Notes under the pieces: model-generated
Databases searched by the model: none
What the model was told of the DNA's origin: nothing
What the model saw: only the letters and a program-made list of their open reading frames with translations
Made by a program: the position numbers and the translations under genes
In this document: in pieces, positions 33,904-44,389 of the stretch
How positions within the stretch are numbered: position 1 is the stretch's first letter
Layout of the letters: every line of letters begins with the position of its first letter
Assembly (NCBI GenBank): GCA_030765045.1
Contig: CM060965.1
Location: forward strand, 27,808,435-27,872,434
Direction of reading: 5' to 3'
DNA from: Tenodera sinensis
Taxonomy: Eukaryota > Arthropoda > Insecta > Mantodea > Mantidae
Length of the DNA stretch: 64,000 nt

Positions 33904-34898
33904 TATGGACTGTGCTATAATGGAGTGGAAGAACTAACCAAGTCGAACCAACGAAGGACTACACCGTAGTCTATTCGTCATCCAAGGAAGAGGAAGTTTG
34001 TAACAATTTAGTTGAGTACCTATATTTGTCTCAATTCATTAGAGTCCTTTTGTTCTTTGGGTAGCTAAGTAGAGTTACAACAATGAAGAAGAAAATTCTC
34101 TGATCTAGAAGCATCTCAGTCTTGTAAAAACATAATTCGTATTAAGAGATTTGAAAGAGTGGAAATTTAACACTGATGTGAAAGATGACATTTTAATTAT
34201 AATTTTGTTTCTATAATTAACACAAGTTTTTTTCACATTGGGGTTCTCATTTGCTCAGAAAGCCCCCCCCCCCCTTTTCGCAAGCGAGCAGACCCTGAAG
34301 ATAAGTATAACTTCATTTAAAACTGCTGCAAATCCTACTGCCTTAAACACAATTGTATACAACGTAGATCTTTTACTGGAATTACATGCATTAAAGATTT
34401 TAATTCATAGAAGAATCCATATTAAACTATAAAACTGGCTAATAATCTGCTATTAAAATGGACCCTAAATGAGATGGAATATAAATTAATACGAACCTGC
34501 AGATATACTCAGGATAAAATATTAAACATTTGTACACCAAACGCCATAGTTTTGTAGGAAATAACACCCAACTTCAATCCAAGTTAGCCTTATAATATCA
34601 GCTAGGGGACTATTCCCAATGTAGTAAAATGCAAGGGTATCATGATTGTTTTCCCTTCTCTACCGCTCTTTATCCCTCTCCAATGACAACGCTGTTCATG
34701 CTACTGGCTGGACAGTTCATTCTGCTTCAGGTCCTTTAAGATCTCCGTAACACGACAAGAAGCAGAGAGATGGTCCCAAACATTGCATATTACTGCACAT
34801 GCACTTGCTTAGTGGCCACTTCGCTTATGAACTATTGTTTGTTTGCATGTAACTTGTGCAAGCTATTCTTTCAGAGGCTTATTCTTCTATCTACTTAA

Positions 34899-35130
34899 CC
34901 GAGCAAGGTGGCTGCGATAACCTGTGTGACTCGCGGGTTCGATTCCCGTGGCCGACCTTCCTGCCAATTGGTTTTTTCGAGGGTTTTCCTGGGTCGCCAG
35001 GCGAATGCTGCCTGGCTTTGGGTATGTAACTGCTGTTCTCGGCGTATGGGTGGCGTTGTGGTCGCCTACCCTGTACAGTGGTTTTATTAACCATAATGAT
35101 TAACAAAACCACTGTAGTGAGTAGGAGAGA
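34899..35130 (+). mobile_element. SINE family D copy with 3' hairpin
   Basis: tRNA-like head (ccgagcaaggtggctgcgataac; box B gggttcgattcccgtggc), body with ggttttttcgagggttttcctgg and gccaggcgaatgctgcc, then a 12-bp inverted repeat (35074-35085 against 35105-35116) and a (GA)n/G-run tail at 35126-35151. Confidence 0.75.
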
Positions 35131-35159
35131 GAGAGAGAGGCGGGGGGGGGGATACAAAT

Positions 35160-37524
35160 TTACTGCAGAAAAATTGTGCTTGTTTACAATAAAGAAAATA
35201 CTGTCACATCTGAAAGCATAATTACTTCGTTTACCACATACCTAGGCAGAGGAGGTATTTGCAATGCCACTCAACATTTCAATATCTAGATTTCACCAGA
35301 AATGTATGTTTAGAGGTCCCCTGAATCCAAAAATAGTATTTTAAGAAGTATGCGTCTGAAGAGCATAAATCAACAGGTCAACGTCGATAAATCCTAAACT
35401 TGGTATTTAAGTTCAGCTTCTACCGATGGCACCAGAACAACCGTTTACATAGAAAATGAAATTATTTACACCATTAATAAAATGAATAATTGAATTTTCA
35501 GCGAAAAGATGAATTTTGTGTAATTGGTAAACCATAATTAACAGAAACTTATATAAAATACAGATCTCTTTAAAACGCACAATCTATTTGAAATAACTAA
35601 TATAGTTAAATATACAAATAGACTGATGTAACTATTTTGAGATAGTTATTCTTTAATTTCTTTGCATTTTCCAATGCTTAACTTTTTTCACGCTATTCAT
35701 TTTTTCTCTAGTGACAATGCAAAGCTATCGCGTGGAAACCCACATTTAAAGGATGGGCTACTATAGCTTTAGCCTGGTATCCCTCTTGTACCTATCTACA
35801 ATGAACTGCGAAATAAAACTATTCCTACAAACGTGTATTCCATTAACAGAAGTAGCTAGTAGAAAGTTTGTAGAAGGGTGGATAGAATGTAACAGGCCAA
35901 TGTTGCCGGTGGTGAATACCATGCGTCTAATTGATCTTAATTTTGCAGGTATTTGTATTTTCACTAATCAGTAATTACCAAGCATTAAAGTCAAGGCGAA
36001 AGGAAATAGAGTTAAGCTATTACAAGATTTTAGGCAGGGACTCTGCAAATAAACCATCCCATCCATCCCCGGTACAGGTCCTGTTTACCTGCCCGTCAGT
36101 GCCATATGGTTCAAACGTAGATACCTTATGGCCGCTGTTTAAGAATTCATATGCCTGCTAATAATTCTAACAAACATGCAAATGCCTTGTATTCAATACG
36201 CGAGGGCAGCTACTGAAACCCTCGTGGTTCAACGCACTGCAAATCGTTAAAAACTGGAATGTGAGAACCTTAGCGCTTGCTTCTGGTCTCCGGGTTCAAC
36301 AAAACCATTCTTCTGATATAAAACCTCAACATGTTAATGATAAGTAAACACAGAAACAAGTATTATCTATATTCCTGGACTGGTGGTATCTTGATAAAGG
36401 GTACTGAGCCCGCCCGCCCGCCCATGGCGCCAACAAATCACAGTTCATTATTGCAACGTATCGACTGCCTCCGTCCCGTACGTACGAGTACAAGACAAGG
36501 GAGTAGCCGTATTGCCTGTCCTCTTCTTTTCATTTTATGCTTTCTTTATGGACCAGCTTCAGGCTAATTTCAATAACTTCTACTCCACAGATAAAACCAT
36601 TCTTTATTCTTATTTCCCACTTCCTCAGTATTATTTCGAGTTATGCTGCTGTGCGATAATGAGCAATACATCATACGGACCAGGACATCAAGCTTATAAT
36701 TTGTGTATGACGCTTGTGCAAAACGAATAGTTGAGTGCATTTATACTGCAGGAAGGTAAACTAATACACACATCTCTAATACTACTTAAGGACGGTATAA
36801 CGTGTCAACGGCTTATAAAAATTTACGAGACTTTACGAAGTCAATATGGGTGTTCTTATTTAAGCCCTTCAAAGGGAGATTCAAATATGGCATCTCCTAT
36901 GTCAAGCCCCTTTTAAATATCAGCATCACCATCGATATTAAATTTGCTATAATTTTATAGCTGCACAAAACTTTGCTCAAGAAATGACCGGAGTCAAGAA
37001 AAGGAGTTTAAACAGCAGGAGTGAGGATCAAGAACCATTGGAACAAGGAGATTGTGGTTCTGGAATGTTTTAAATTTTGGTGAGTTAGCCACAAAAACAC
37101 ATTTAGTTTTTTGTTTGTTCGTTTTTGTTTTGTGGTGTTACAAACGATCTAGTTAAACACCGAGAGCGGAAGATATTTATCTGTAATATATTGAATTTTA
37201 AAAATAATGCATTTTAAATGGAATAATATTTTTTCTATACACAAATTTTTTTCACTGGATAAAAAGACTAATCCGCTTATATTGTTCTAAGTACGATATG
37301 TCTCCTAAAATTGCAAGATCTATAAGCAAAATTGCAGAGGTATCTGTTCCCTAACTATTAACATGCATTTTTAAAATTTCATTTATAGTCTTCACTTAAG
37401 AAGTCTGTGGACAAAAATTATCAATCTTGTATTATCAGCATGCCAAAATATAAATGTATTGGATAGATGGTGTAATTTTCATTGCCTTATGACAGAGCTA
37501 TCCCCTAAAAATTAAATATCACTT
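35160..37524. other. no gene; one weak repeat match
   Basis: 2.3 kb of AT-rich DNA. The segment at about 35330-35460 (cttggtatttaagttcag) resembles part of the unnamed dispersed repeat at 61345-61400. Short open frames here have no support. Confidence 0.5.
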
Positions 37525-37741
37525 TGTTGTTTAACGACGCTGTCAATTGCCAGGATCACATCAGCGTCGCCGGTGTGCCGGAATTTTGTCCCACAGGAGT
37601 TCTTTTACATGCCAGTAAATCTACTGACATGGAGCTGTCGTTTTTAAGCACACTTAAGAACCATCGGCCTGGGCCGATGGTTTGAACCCGCGACCTTGGG
37701 ATCAATAAGCCAGCGTCTAACTGAGCCACCCAGACCGACAT
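37525..37741 (-). mobile_element. tRNA-SINE with conserved core (family C), copy 2
   Basis: Minus strand: head gtcggtctgggtggctcagt, box B-like gcgggttcaaacc, then the core with gagctccatgtcagtag-type, tttactggcatgtaaaaga, actcctgtgggacaaaattccggcacaccgg and gacagcgtcgttaaac. It preserves bases missing in copy 1 (20238). Confidence 0.82.
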
Positions 37742-38212
37742 GTATATAGTTTAACACCATATTGAGCTTGGCACATGCACCACTGTTCTTAATGCATGAC
37801 CTTCCACGATTTGGGAATTATTACTCGTACATGTGAACGAATGTCGGAAAACTGCGCAAGAACCTACTGCAAAATATCGCTATTTTGAACACATTTTCTT
37901 AGAAATCTTACAATCTGAAATTAACTTTTCTAGTTCTTTGAGCTAAATTTACAATATTCTTATGCTTGGTTTTGTGAAACTGTTTATATCCATTTAAAAT
38001 ACACCCAGACATATACAACAATGTACAGCACAAATTATCTTCGTTACTTTCCAAAGAGATTTGTGTTATTGCAAATATTGCTGTCTTGCTTAAAGAAACT
38101 GCATTGAATCAGCGATTATATGAAACGGAACTAAATCCTGCTTTGCTCTTCCTTTGAATTAAATACGGTCGATTAGTCCTCAGTGGCAATTTATATTTTT
38201 TAATTAATAAAC

Positions 38213-38864
38213 AAATCTGATGTGTTGCACTCACATGACTTTCCCAATTCTTGTACTATTTTTACAAACTCTTATTCCGCTATCTTCTTCATGTTAGTCG
38301 AGATAAACATTTGCACAAATTATCTTACTGGTAATTTTCTTCTAGGTACAAGGGGAATATGGGAATACAGTAGGCTTTGAAATTCCGCTCTCTTTACACG
38401 TCTAAGAGTTAAAAAAGAGAATAAAACCTTCCATTTGAGAAAAGTTTAAGCAATGCAAAACTCACACAAATAACAAGGAATATCTTCGAAATGGTTCATT
38501 CCACAAAAAATACATTTGGACATAACGTGTGTTTTAATTAGATATACATTTTTGTATAGTAAGATTTGCTCTATGTCTTACGAGTTATGTAAAAGTCCAT
38601 TAAAGGTAAACAGGACTACTTAGGCTATAGTAGAAAACTCAAAATATACATTTTATTTGCCATAAAATATTTTGAACATACGGTATTTTAATCAAAACTG
38701 CTAGTTATTTTTGAGAAAATGAAAATTTTGGAATTGTTTTTTATACTGGGTAGTTTAGGGTGGAGGAATTTTCTTCAAAATCCTCCGGTCGCGTCCTTGA
38801 AAAAATATTAAATTTAAATACCAATTTTGGGTTTCCACCTACTTTTGGTTTTAAAACCATGCTG

Positions 38865-38930
<66 letters not shown>

Positions 38931-39028
38931 TACATACATTTTCTAAAATGGCCTTTTTTCATTAAGGGAGCCTTACACATATTTCCGGTGAAATTTCGAC
39001 ATTGAAATTTTAGGTCGAATAGATTACT
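38213..39028 (+). mobile_element. unnamed ~800-bp dispersed repeat, copy 1
   Basis: Starts tgttgcactcacatgacttt and contains ttccatttgagaaaag, aaggaatatcttcgaaatgg, aggactacttaggctata and agtttagggtggaggaat, ending near gtgaaatttcgac...tagattac. The same blocks in the same order occur at 47228-47845 (+), 61205-61985 (-), 63330-63765 (+) and partly at 45800-46010 (+). No ORF, LTR or terminal inverted repeat is apparent. A (CA)n microsatellite (38868-38924) has expanded inside this copy. Confidence 0.75.
38868..38924. repeat. (CA)n microsatellite
   Basis: About 28 CA units inside the dispersed repeat. The homologous site in the 61205 copy has only a short cataag-cacacc stretch. Confidence 0.95.
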
Positions 39029-39029
39029 T

Positions 39030-40856
39030 CCCCTAATTACTATAATAATAGAGAAAGTAATAAACACATAACGCTGTTTTAAAAATACTGGACTAAATTA
39101 CAAATTAATAGGGGCAAGTGCGACATTTTCCAATCAAATAAACTATTATCCATGACATATAACTATATCTCAGTTTAAAATGTATAGTTTTTGTCTTGCA
39201 ATGCTTTCAAATTTTAGCACCCGCATTTTCGGATTAGCAGATCGTGTCATGCTGACTGATACGCAGATAAAACGCAGTAGTACTTCATGGTACAGGAGAT
39301 GCCACTACTAACACATTCTGTTATATAAGACCTGCATGTCAGGAGCGTACGCATAGGTTGGAAATAAATGGACTGATTAGTATCTTCCGCTAATTTTGTA
39401 ATTTTGCATGTTAAAATTGATTATGTAACCTGTGTTATGCTGGTATACCCAGAAGCACTTCCCGTGTGGAAACCTAGTAACGCATATGCCTAAGATCTTT
39501 CAAAAGGAATTTTATTCTTTAAAGCAAACTAAACTGAATAATAGTTTATTAGGATAAATTTAAAACATTATTGTATTGCAAAATTAACTTCTGTTTCTCA
39601 TTTTAGGTAAACGTATTTGTGTTTTTAGATAAAATATAGTCTAGTAGTTTAACACCAACGTTTTATGAAACAAGTTCATAGTTCTATAATTGAATGTTTG
39701 GACACCTTGGTACAAAACTGTTATTGTAAAGCAAGGGCCATTTTCCGGAAGTTTCTGAAAATGCAGCTTTGAAAGTTAGAAAAGAATGTTGGTACTCCAA
39801 TATAAATAACCACCTTTGCAAAACAATAATTTCACATATACATTCCAACAATTAGACATGCACAATCTATTGACGTTAATCCAATCCGATTTCGATTTCT
39901 GGATTATACGAGTAAAGGACTACGTACTAAAGGATCAATTTGTGGGCACATCCAACATTTTAGAGTAACCAAATATTTCCTCCAACAAGAAACTGGAGAA
40001 TTACAACACTGTGGTCGAAAACCTCTGTTCATATTGTCACAAAAGAACGATTTTTAGCTGGATAAAATACTCAAAGTTTCGTTAGCAAAGTGATATTCTG
40101 TTCTTTTGCGTATTTTAATTAAATATTTATTCACAAAACGCTTTAAAGTTTTAAATAAGTATTTCCCGTGGAGTAACATAACAGTGCAAAGCACTCACAT
40201 ACTCGTGATGAGCAAAAAGTTGATGAAAGATACTGCATATCCATCGAATTCAAAAAATGACTCCAGGAATGTGAGTACGATGACGTCAGGAAGCGAAATA
40301 GCAGGAGCAATGGATTGTGTCAACACCATGCAGGGGTAAAGGAGATACAATAACTGATTTATATTCATAATTATTCAGTATGAAGGTTTAAGTTGCTGAT
40401 CGAGATAAACAAACGAACATCGATGAGTGCAAATCCCACCTCTTGTTCACGCTTGAACGTGTTGCGGCCCACGCTAAGTTATCGCGTTGCCATCGCCGCG
40501 GCCAGCTTTTTCAAGGCTCTTTTGGACCACGCCATCTTTCGTTCATATCTGAAAATAGTGGCTTATAAGAACGTTTCTCGACTGCCTAGGTAAACCTTGT
40601 TCCGCAGTTTTCTCTCATTATGGAAAAATAAATAGTCAACATATGTACATCATCGTTTAACTTCTTGCGTTCACCTTGGCAAATTAAAACGCGTAAACAA
40701 GCATAACCACAAAGACTTACATTTACACTTGGAACTCTACACGTACAATGCTACATCTCTTGCACTTTGACGTCGACAATCTCTCATAGCTGAATTATAC
40801 TCGAGTTCTCAAACCGGGCTATCTGAAAGGCGCATCTGAAATGAGGATCAGAATGA
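39030..40856. other. no recognised feature
   Basis: 1.8 kb of unique-looking DNA up to the ATAT target site of the LTR retrotransposon. Short frames such as 40393-40593 have no motif or splice support. Confidence 0.55.
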
Positions 40857-41049
40857 ATATTGTCACCGCGCCCGCCGTATCTAATTGCCGACAACCGCAG
40901 TGTCACCCATCGCATTATTGTCGGCACTACCGCAAAGGAGCCGAAGGAAAGAGACGGAGAATGGCCGCATTGTTGGGGCGCTTGCCGAAAGAGAGAAAGT
41001 GATAGAGGCTTCTAGAACTGTCTGCTTTGTGTTTCACCGCTAAATAAGT

Positions 41050-41072
41050 GAACGTTCCGGAAGCTTCCAGAA
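41050..41072 (+). promoter_or_regulatory. perfect five-unit heat shock element (5' LTR)
   Basis: GAA 41050-41052, TTC 41055-41057, GAA 41060-41062, TTC 41065-41067, GAA 41070-41072: five alternating units at exact 5-bp periodicity with no mismatch. TATAAATA begins 15 bases after the last unit. This is the canonical arrangement for cooperative binding of heat shock factor trimers, and the spacing to TATA resembles heat shock gene promoters. Confidence 0.9.
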
Positions 41073-41126
41073 TAGTGCCTGGGAGATATAAATAGCGGTA
41101 AAGTGTGAGAAGGGTCAGTCAGACGT

Positions 41127-41300
41127 ACGTGAAGCGTTGAGTAGTGCCGACGGAGAACAGTCAGACGTACGTGAAGCGTTGAGTAGTGCCGACGGAGAAC
41201 AGTCAGACGTACGTGAAGCGTTGAGTAGTGCCGACGGAGAACAGTCAGACGTATGTGAAGGCTGAGTAGTCGTGCCGACGGAGACGGACAGACGATGTGG
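41127..41300 (+). repeat. 42-bp tandem repeat in the 5' LTR leader (3 near-identical units plus diverged unit)
   Basis: Three near-identical units of agtcagacgtacgtgaagcg plus gttgagtagtgccgacggag and two more bases, then a diverged unit with agtcgtgccgacgg. They lie just after the likely transcription start. The 3' LTR has the same array at 43490-43665. The solo LTR at 31244 has a single, diverged unit. Confidence 0.9.
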
Positions 41301-41487
41301 AGAGTTGTGCCGACGGAGAAGAGTTAGTTCTTTGTGTTACGAATTCGGAGTCGTGCTGTTGGAGAATCGGTAAAGACTTTCTTGCTGTTGCAACGAGTGT
41401 ACAAGTTACTGTTTACGGAAATAAAAGTGTTTCTTTATCTCGACTACATCTGTCTTCTTTACTTCACACCCACCACAAAAGTCACAC

Positions 41488-41505
41488 TGGTGTCAGAAGT
41501 GGGAT
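41488..41505 (+). promoter_or_regulatory. primer binding site, tRNA-Leu type
   Basis: tggtgtcagaagtgggat starts one base after the 5' LTR. It is complementary to the CCA-bearing 3' end of a leucine tRNA whose T-stem/acceptor reads ...CCCACTTCTGACA (family knowledge). Position and sequence mark the minus-strand DNA priming site. Confidence 0.8.
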
Positions 41506-41586
41506 CCGTCGAATTGCTTCTAGTTTCATTACATCGTCAGAAGTTGCAACGTTAGAACCAAGATCGAGGGAGATTCGGAAACCAGG

Positions 41587-43380
41587 ATGATGGCAATGAT
41601 GAAAGAATTATTTGCCAAAATGGAAACGTCATACGACAACCTCGTTGCCAAAATGGAAACGTCATACGACAACCTCGCTGCCGAGCTGAAAGAAGAAATA
41701 AAGACGAGAAACAACCTCGTTGCCGAGCTGAAAGAGATGAAGACGGAGCTATCGGCGAAAATTGACGGCGAACTGATTGGCGTGAGGGAAGACGTGGAAG
41801 AACTCGGCGAAAAGGTGGTAGACCTCTGCCAGCACGTGGACGTCGTGGAGGACGACGGGGAACGTCTTGGCGCCCTGGTAGTAAGAGTTGACGAGAGCGT
41901 CAAAGTACTGGATGCCAGGGGCAGACGGAATAGCGCGGAGCCGGAGAGGGAGCACCTAGTGGCCGAGGCGACAGTCGCGCCCGTTTCAGATGATATGAGG
42001 GAAGACGTGGAACAACTCGGCGAACTGATTGGCGTGAGGGAAGACGTGGAACAACTCGGCGAACTGATTGGCGTGACGGAAGACGTGGAACAACTCGGCG
42101 AACTGATTGGCGTGACGGAAGACGTGGAACAACTCGGCGAACTGATTGGCGTGACGGAAGACGTGGAACAACTCGGCGAACTGGTTGGCATGACGGAAGA
42201 CGTGGAACAACTCGGCGAACTGGTTGGCATGACGGAAGACGTCGAACAACTCGGCGAACTGATTGGCGTGACCGAAGACGTCGAACAACTCGGCGAACTG
42301 ATTGGCGTGACGGAAGACGTCGAACAACTCGGCGAACTGATTGGCGTGACGGAAGACGAACAACTCGGCGAAAAGGTGGAAGACCTCTGCCAGCATGTGG
42401 ACGTCGTGGAGGACGACTGGGAACGTCTTGGCGCCCTGGTAGTAAGAGTTGACGAGAGCGTCAAAGTACTGGATGCCAGGGGCAGACGGAATAGCGCGGA
42501 CCCGGGGAGGGAGCACCTAGTGGCCGAGGCGACAGTTGCGCCCGTTTCAGATAACGAAAATGTACGTCTCGGGGAAGACAAAGGGGCAGTTCAGGGACGT
42601 CGTCGGGGATCCTCTGGAGGAGTGTGTCGAGTACGTAACCAACCAGGATACGACGTGGAGGACGATCAGCAGGGAAGCGCACCAGCAAACGAGCATCACG
42701 CGAGAACCGACTTGGCATGTGACATGGGGGGACCGTCGGAGCCATCCAATCACCTGACGCATAGTGCCGTGAACGGAAGAAGGGTGGACATCATCGTGGA
42801 CGGCAGGATACAGGAGAGGCCGTGCCGAGCACGAGTGAACACGAGTGCAGCGGTGGACGCGACTCGCGCGGATGTGGTGGGGTTTGTTGCCGGACCCATC
42901 GGAAGCAAGGTGGCTGCGAAGGTGCGCCAGAGAGGTCGGCGGACACGGTACCCAATGAGCCGTTTCCAAGTGCGCAGGATGGCCCGTCAACACACCAGGA
43001 AGAAGGGCAACTGGACGAGGGCCCGCCAAGACCGGCGGTACTGTTGCAGAATTTCGAAGCAGGATGGCATACGTCGTCCTACCCGGACCAAGGGACACTA
43101 TCCAACAGCGATACCTAGGATCGTGCCTCCTGGAGAAGAGGTTCGATGGGTTAGTCCACCGGGGCGCAAGGGAGATGCCGCAGTGATAGTGCTGGTCGGG
43201 ACGACCAGCTCTGAGGAGGGAGCAGTGTCACCGCGCCCGCCGTATCTAATTGCCGACAACCGCAGTGTCACCCATCGCATTATTGTCGGCACTACCGCAA
43301 AGGAGCCGAAGGAAAGAGACGGAGAATGGCCGCATTGTTGGGGCGCTTGCCGAAAGAGAGAAAGTGATAGAGGCTTCTAG
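41587..43380 (+). CDS. retrotransposon internal ORF: coiled-coil repeat protein with protease-like remnant
   Basis: A 597-codon open frame that runs 52 codons into the 3' LTR (the LTR-encoded tail is probably incidental). Residues 1-60 are Met/Lys/Glu/Leu-rich and helical, with an 11-residue duplication (KMETSYDNLVA). Residues ~72-133 are repeated at ~260-321 (LCQHVDVVEDD...VLDARGRRNS...VAEATVAPVSD). Between them are about nine 13-residue units of the type TEDVEQLGELIGV. Residues ~400-435 resemble a retroviral-type aspartic protease flank, but the catalytic triplet reads NTS (418-420). The C-terminal part is Arg-rich. No RT, RNase H, integrase or CCHC knuckle is seen. It is probably a Gag-derived structural protein. 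Confidence 0.75.
   Translation: MMAMMKELFAKMETSYDNLVAKMETSYDNLAAELKEEIKTRNNLVAELKEMKTELSAKIDGELIGVREDVEELGEKVVDLCQHVDVVEDDGERLGALVVRVDESVKVLDARGRRNSAEPEREHLVAEATVAPVSDDMREDVEQLGELIGVREDVEQLGELIGVTEDVEQLGELIGVTEDVEQLGELIGVTEDVEQLGELVGMTEDVEQLGELVGMTEDVEQLGELIGVTEDVEQLGELIGVTEDVEQLGELIGVTEDEQLGEKVEDLCQHVDVVEDDWERLGALVVRVDESVKVLDARGRRNSADPGREHLVAEATVAPVSDNENVRLGEDKGAVQGRRRGSSGGVCRVRNQPGYDVEDDQQGSAPANEHHARTDLACDMGGPSEPSNHLTHSAVNGRRVDIIVDGRIQERPCRARVNTSAAVDATRADVVGFVAGPIGSKVAAKVRQRGRRTRYPMSRFQVRRMARQHTRKKGNWTRARQDRRYCCRISKQDGIRRPTRTKGHYPTAIPRIVPPGEEVRWVSPPGRKGDAAVIVLVGTTSSEEGAVSPRPPYLIADNRSVTHRIIVGTTAKEPKERDGEWPHCWGACRKRESDRGF
42001..42370 (+). repeat. 39-bp coding tandem repeats (13-residue units)
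   Basis: About nine copies of a 39-bp unit encoding (T/R)EDVEQLGELIGV with few substitutions (GVR/GVT, LVGM). The near identity of adjacent units implies recent amplification by slippage or unequal exchange. The hydrophobic spacing (V-L-L-I-V) suggests an amphipathic helix. A last, shortened unit lacks DV residues. Confidence 0.88.
43213..43225 (+). promoter_or_regulatory. polypurine tract
   Basis: gaggagggagcag directly before the TG of the 3' LTR; the expected plus-strand DNA primer. Confidence 0.8.
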
Positions 43381-43852
43381 AACTGTCTGCTTTGTGTTTC
43401 ACCGCTAAATAAGTGAACGTTCCGGAAGCTTCCAGAATAGTGCCTGGGAGATATAAATAGCGGTAAAGTGTGAGAAGGGTCAGTCAGACGTACGTGAAGC
43501 GTTGAGTAGTGCCGACGGAGAACAGTCAGACGTACGTGAAGCGTTGAGTAGTGCCGACGGAGAACAGTCAGACGTACGTGAAGCGTTGAGTAGTGCCGAC
43601 GGAGAACAGTCAGACGTATGTGAAGGCTGAGTAGTCGTGCCGACGGAGACGGACAGACGATGTGGAGAGTTGTGCCGACGGAGAAGAGTTAGTTCTTTGT
43701 GTTACGAATTCGGAGTCGTGCTGTTGGAGAATCGGTAAAGACTTTCTTGCTGTTGCAACGAGTGTACAAGTTACTGTTTACGGAAATAAAAGTGTTTCTT
43801 TATCTCGACTACATCTGTCTTCTTTACTTCACACCCCACACCAAAAGTCACA
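43226..43852 (+). repeat. 3' LTR (627 bp)
   Basis: Identical by eye to the 5' LTR apart from a small rearrangement near its end (caccccacacc against cacccaccac). The heat shock element is at 43415-43437 and TATAAATA at 43452-43459, so it could also drive outward transcription into the flanking DNA on the plus strand. Confidence 0.93.
43415..43437 (+). promoter_or_regulatory. perfect five-unit heat shock element (3' LTR)
   Basis: Same five perfect GAA/TTC units as in the 5' LTR (offset 2,365 bp). It lies 14 bp before the TATA box. Confidence 0.9.
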
Positions 43853-44275
43853 ATATGGAAATAATGTCCTTAAACATAGAAGGACATAGACATAGGTTAA
43901 TGTCACCATATGAATCGTCCTAGTCCAGAACAAACTATTCTCGAGGAAAATGTTTCCTTTATCGTCACTTGTACTTTTGATATTAACTGAGTTACTTTTA
44001 TAAACTAATTTCTCAAATTTACATTATAGCGCAGAGGTGGAACAGAATATTTGTAATCGGGATAAAACGTTATTTACATCGTTACTATTAGTTCCCCATT
44101 ATTTTAATTATCTACCTAATATAGCCAAAGACAAGGCGCACAGTTGCTACCTCGGCTTAGTGGGCATCCAGCAAACTATGCCTCATTTCACTAACTTTTT
44201 ATCATAGTCAAATCACTTTGAACAGGTGCTGCTGGTTTAATAACAATAATAATAACAACAACGACGATGATGATG

Positions 44276-44389
<114 letters not shown>

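Larger units (their letters stand above)
40861..41486 (+). repeat. 5' LTR (626 bp)
   Basis: Starts TGTCACCGCG and ends GTCACA. The U3 part holds a TTCtaGAA pair (41010-41017), the five-unit heat shock element (41050-41072) and TATAAATA (41087-41094). Downstream are 42-bp tandem repeats (41127-41300) and the ggaaataaaagtg polyadenylation signal near 41420. It pairs with 43226-43852. Confidence 0.93.
40857..43856 (+). mobile_element. non-autonomous LTR retrotransposon with heat shock elements in its LTRs
   Basis: The insertion (LTR to LTR 40861-43852, 2,992 bp) is flanked by ATAT at 40857-40860 and 43853-43856. It has two almost identical LTRs, a tRNA-Leu-like primer binding site, one long ORF and a purine-rich tract before the 3' LTR. 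By visual comparison the LTRs differ only by a small change near their 3' ends, so it inserted recently. The 1.74-kb interior lacks reverse transcriptase, RNase H and integrase. It therefore depends on a relative elsewhere in the genome. The ATAT target and layout suggest the Ty3/gypsy superfamily. Confidence 0.93.

Noticed and set aside
41529..42581. 350-codon minus-strand Ser/Thr-rich ORF opposite the retrotransposon ORF
   Set aside because: Its repeats are the reverse complement of the 39-bp coding repeats on the plus strand; a shadow frame.
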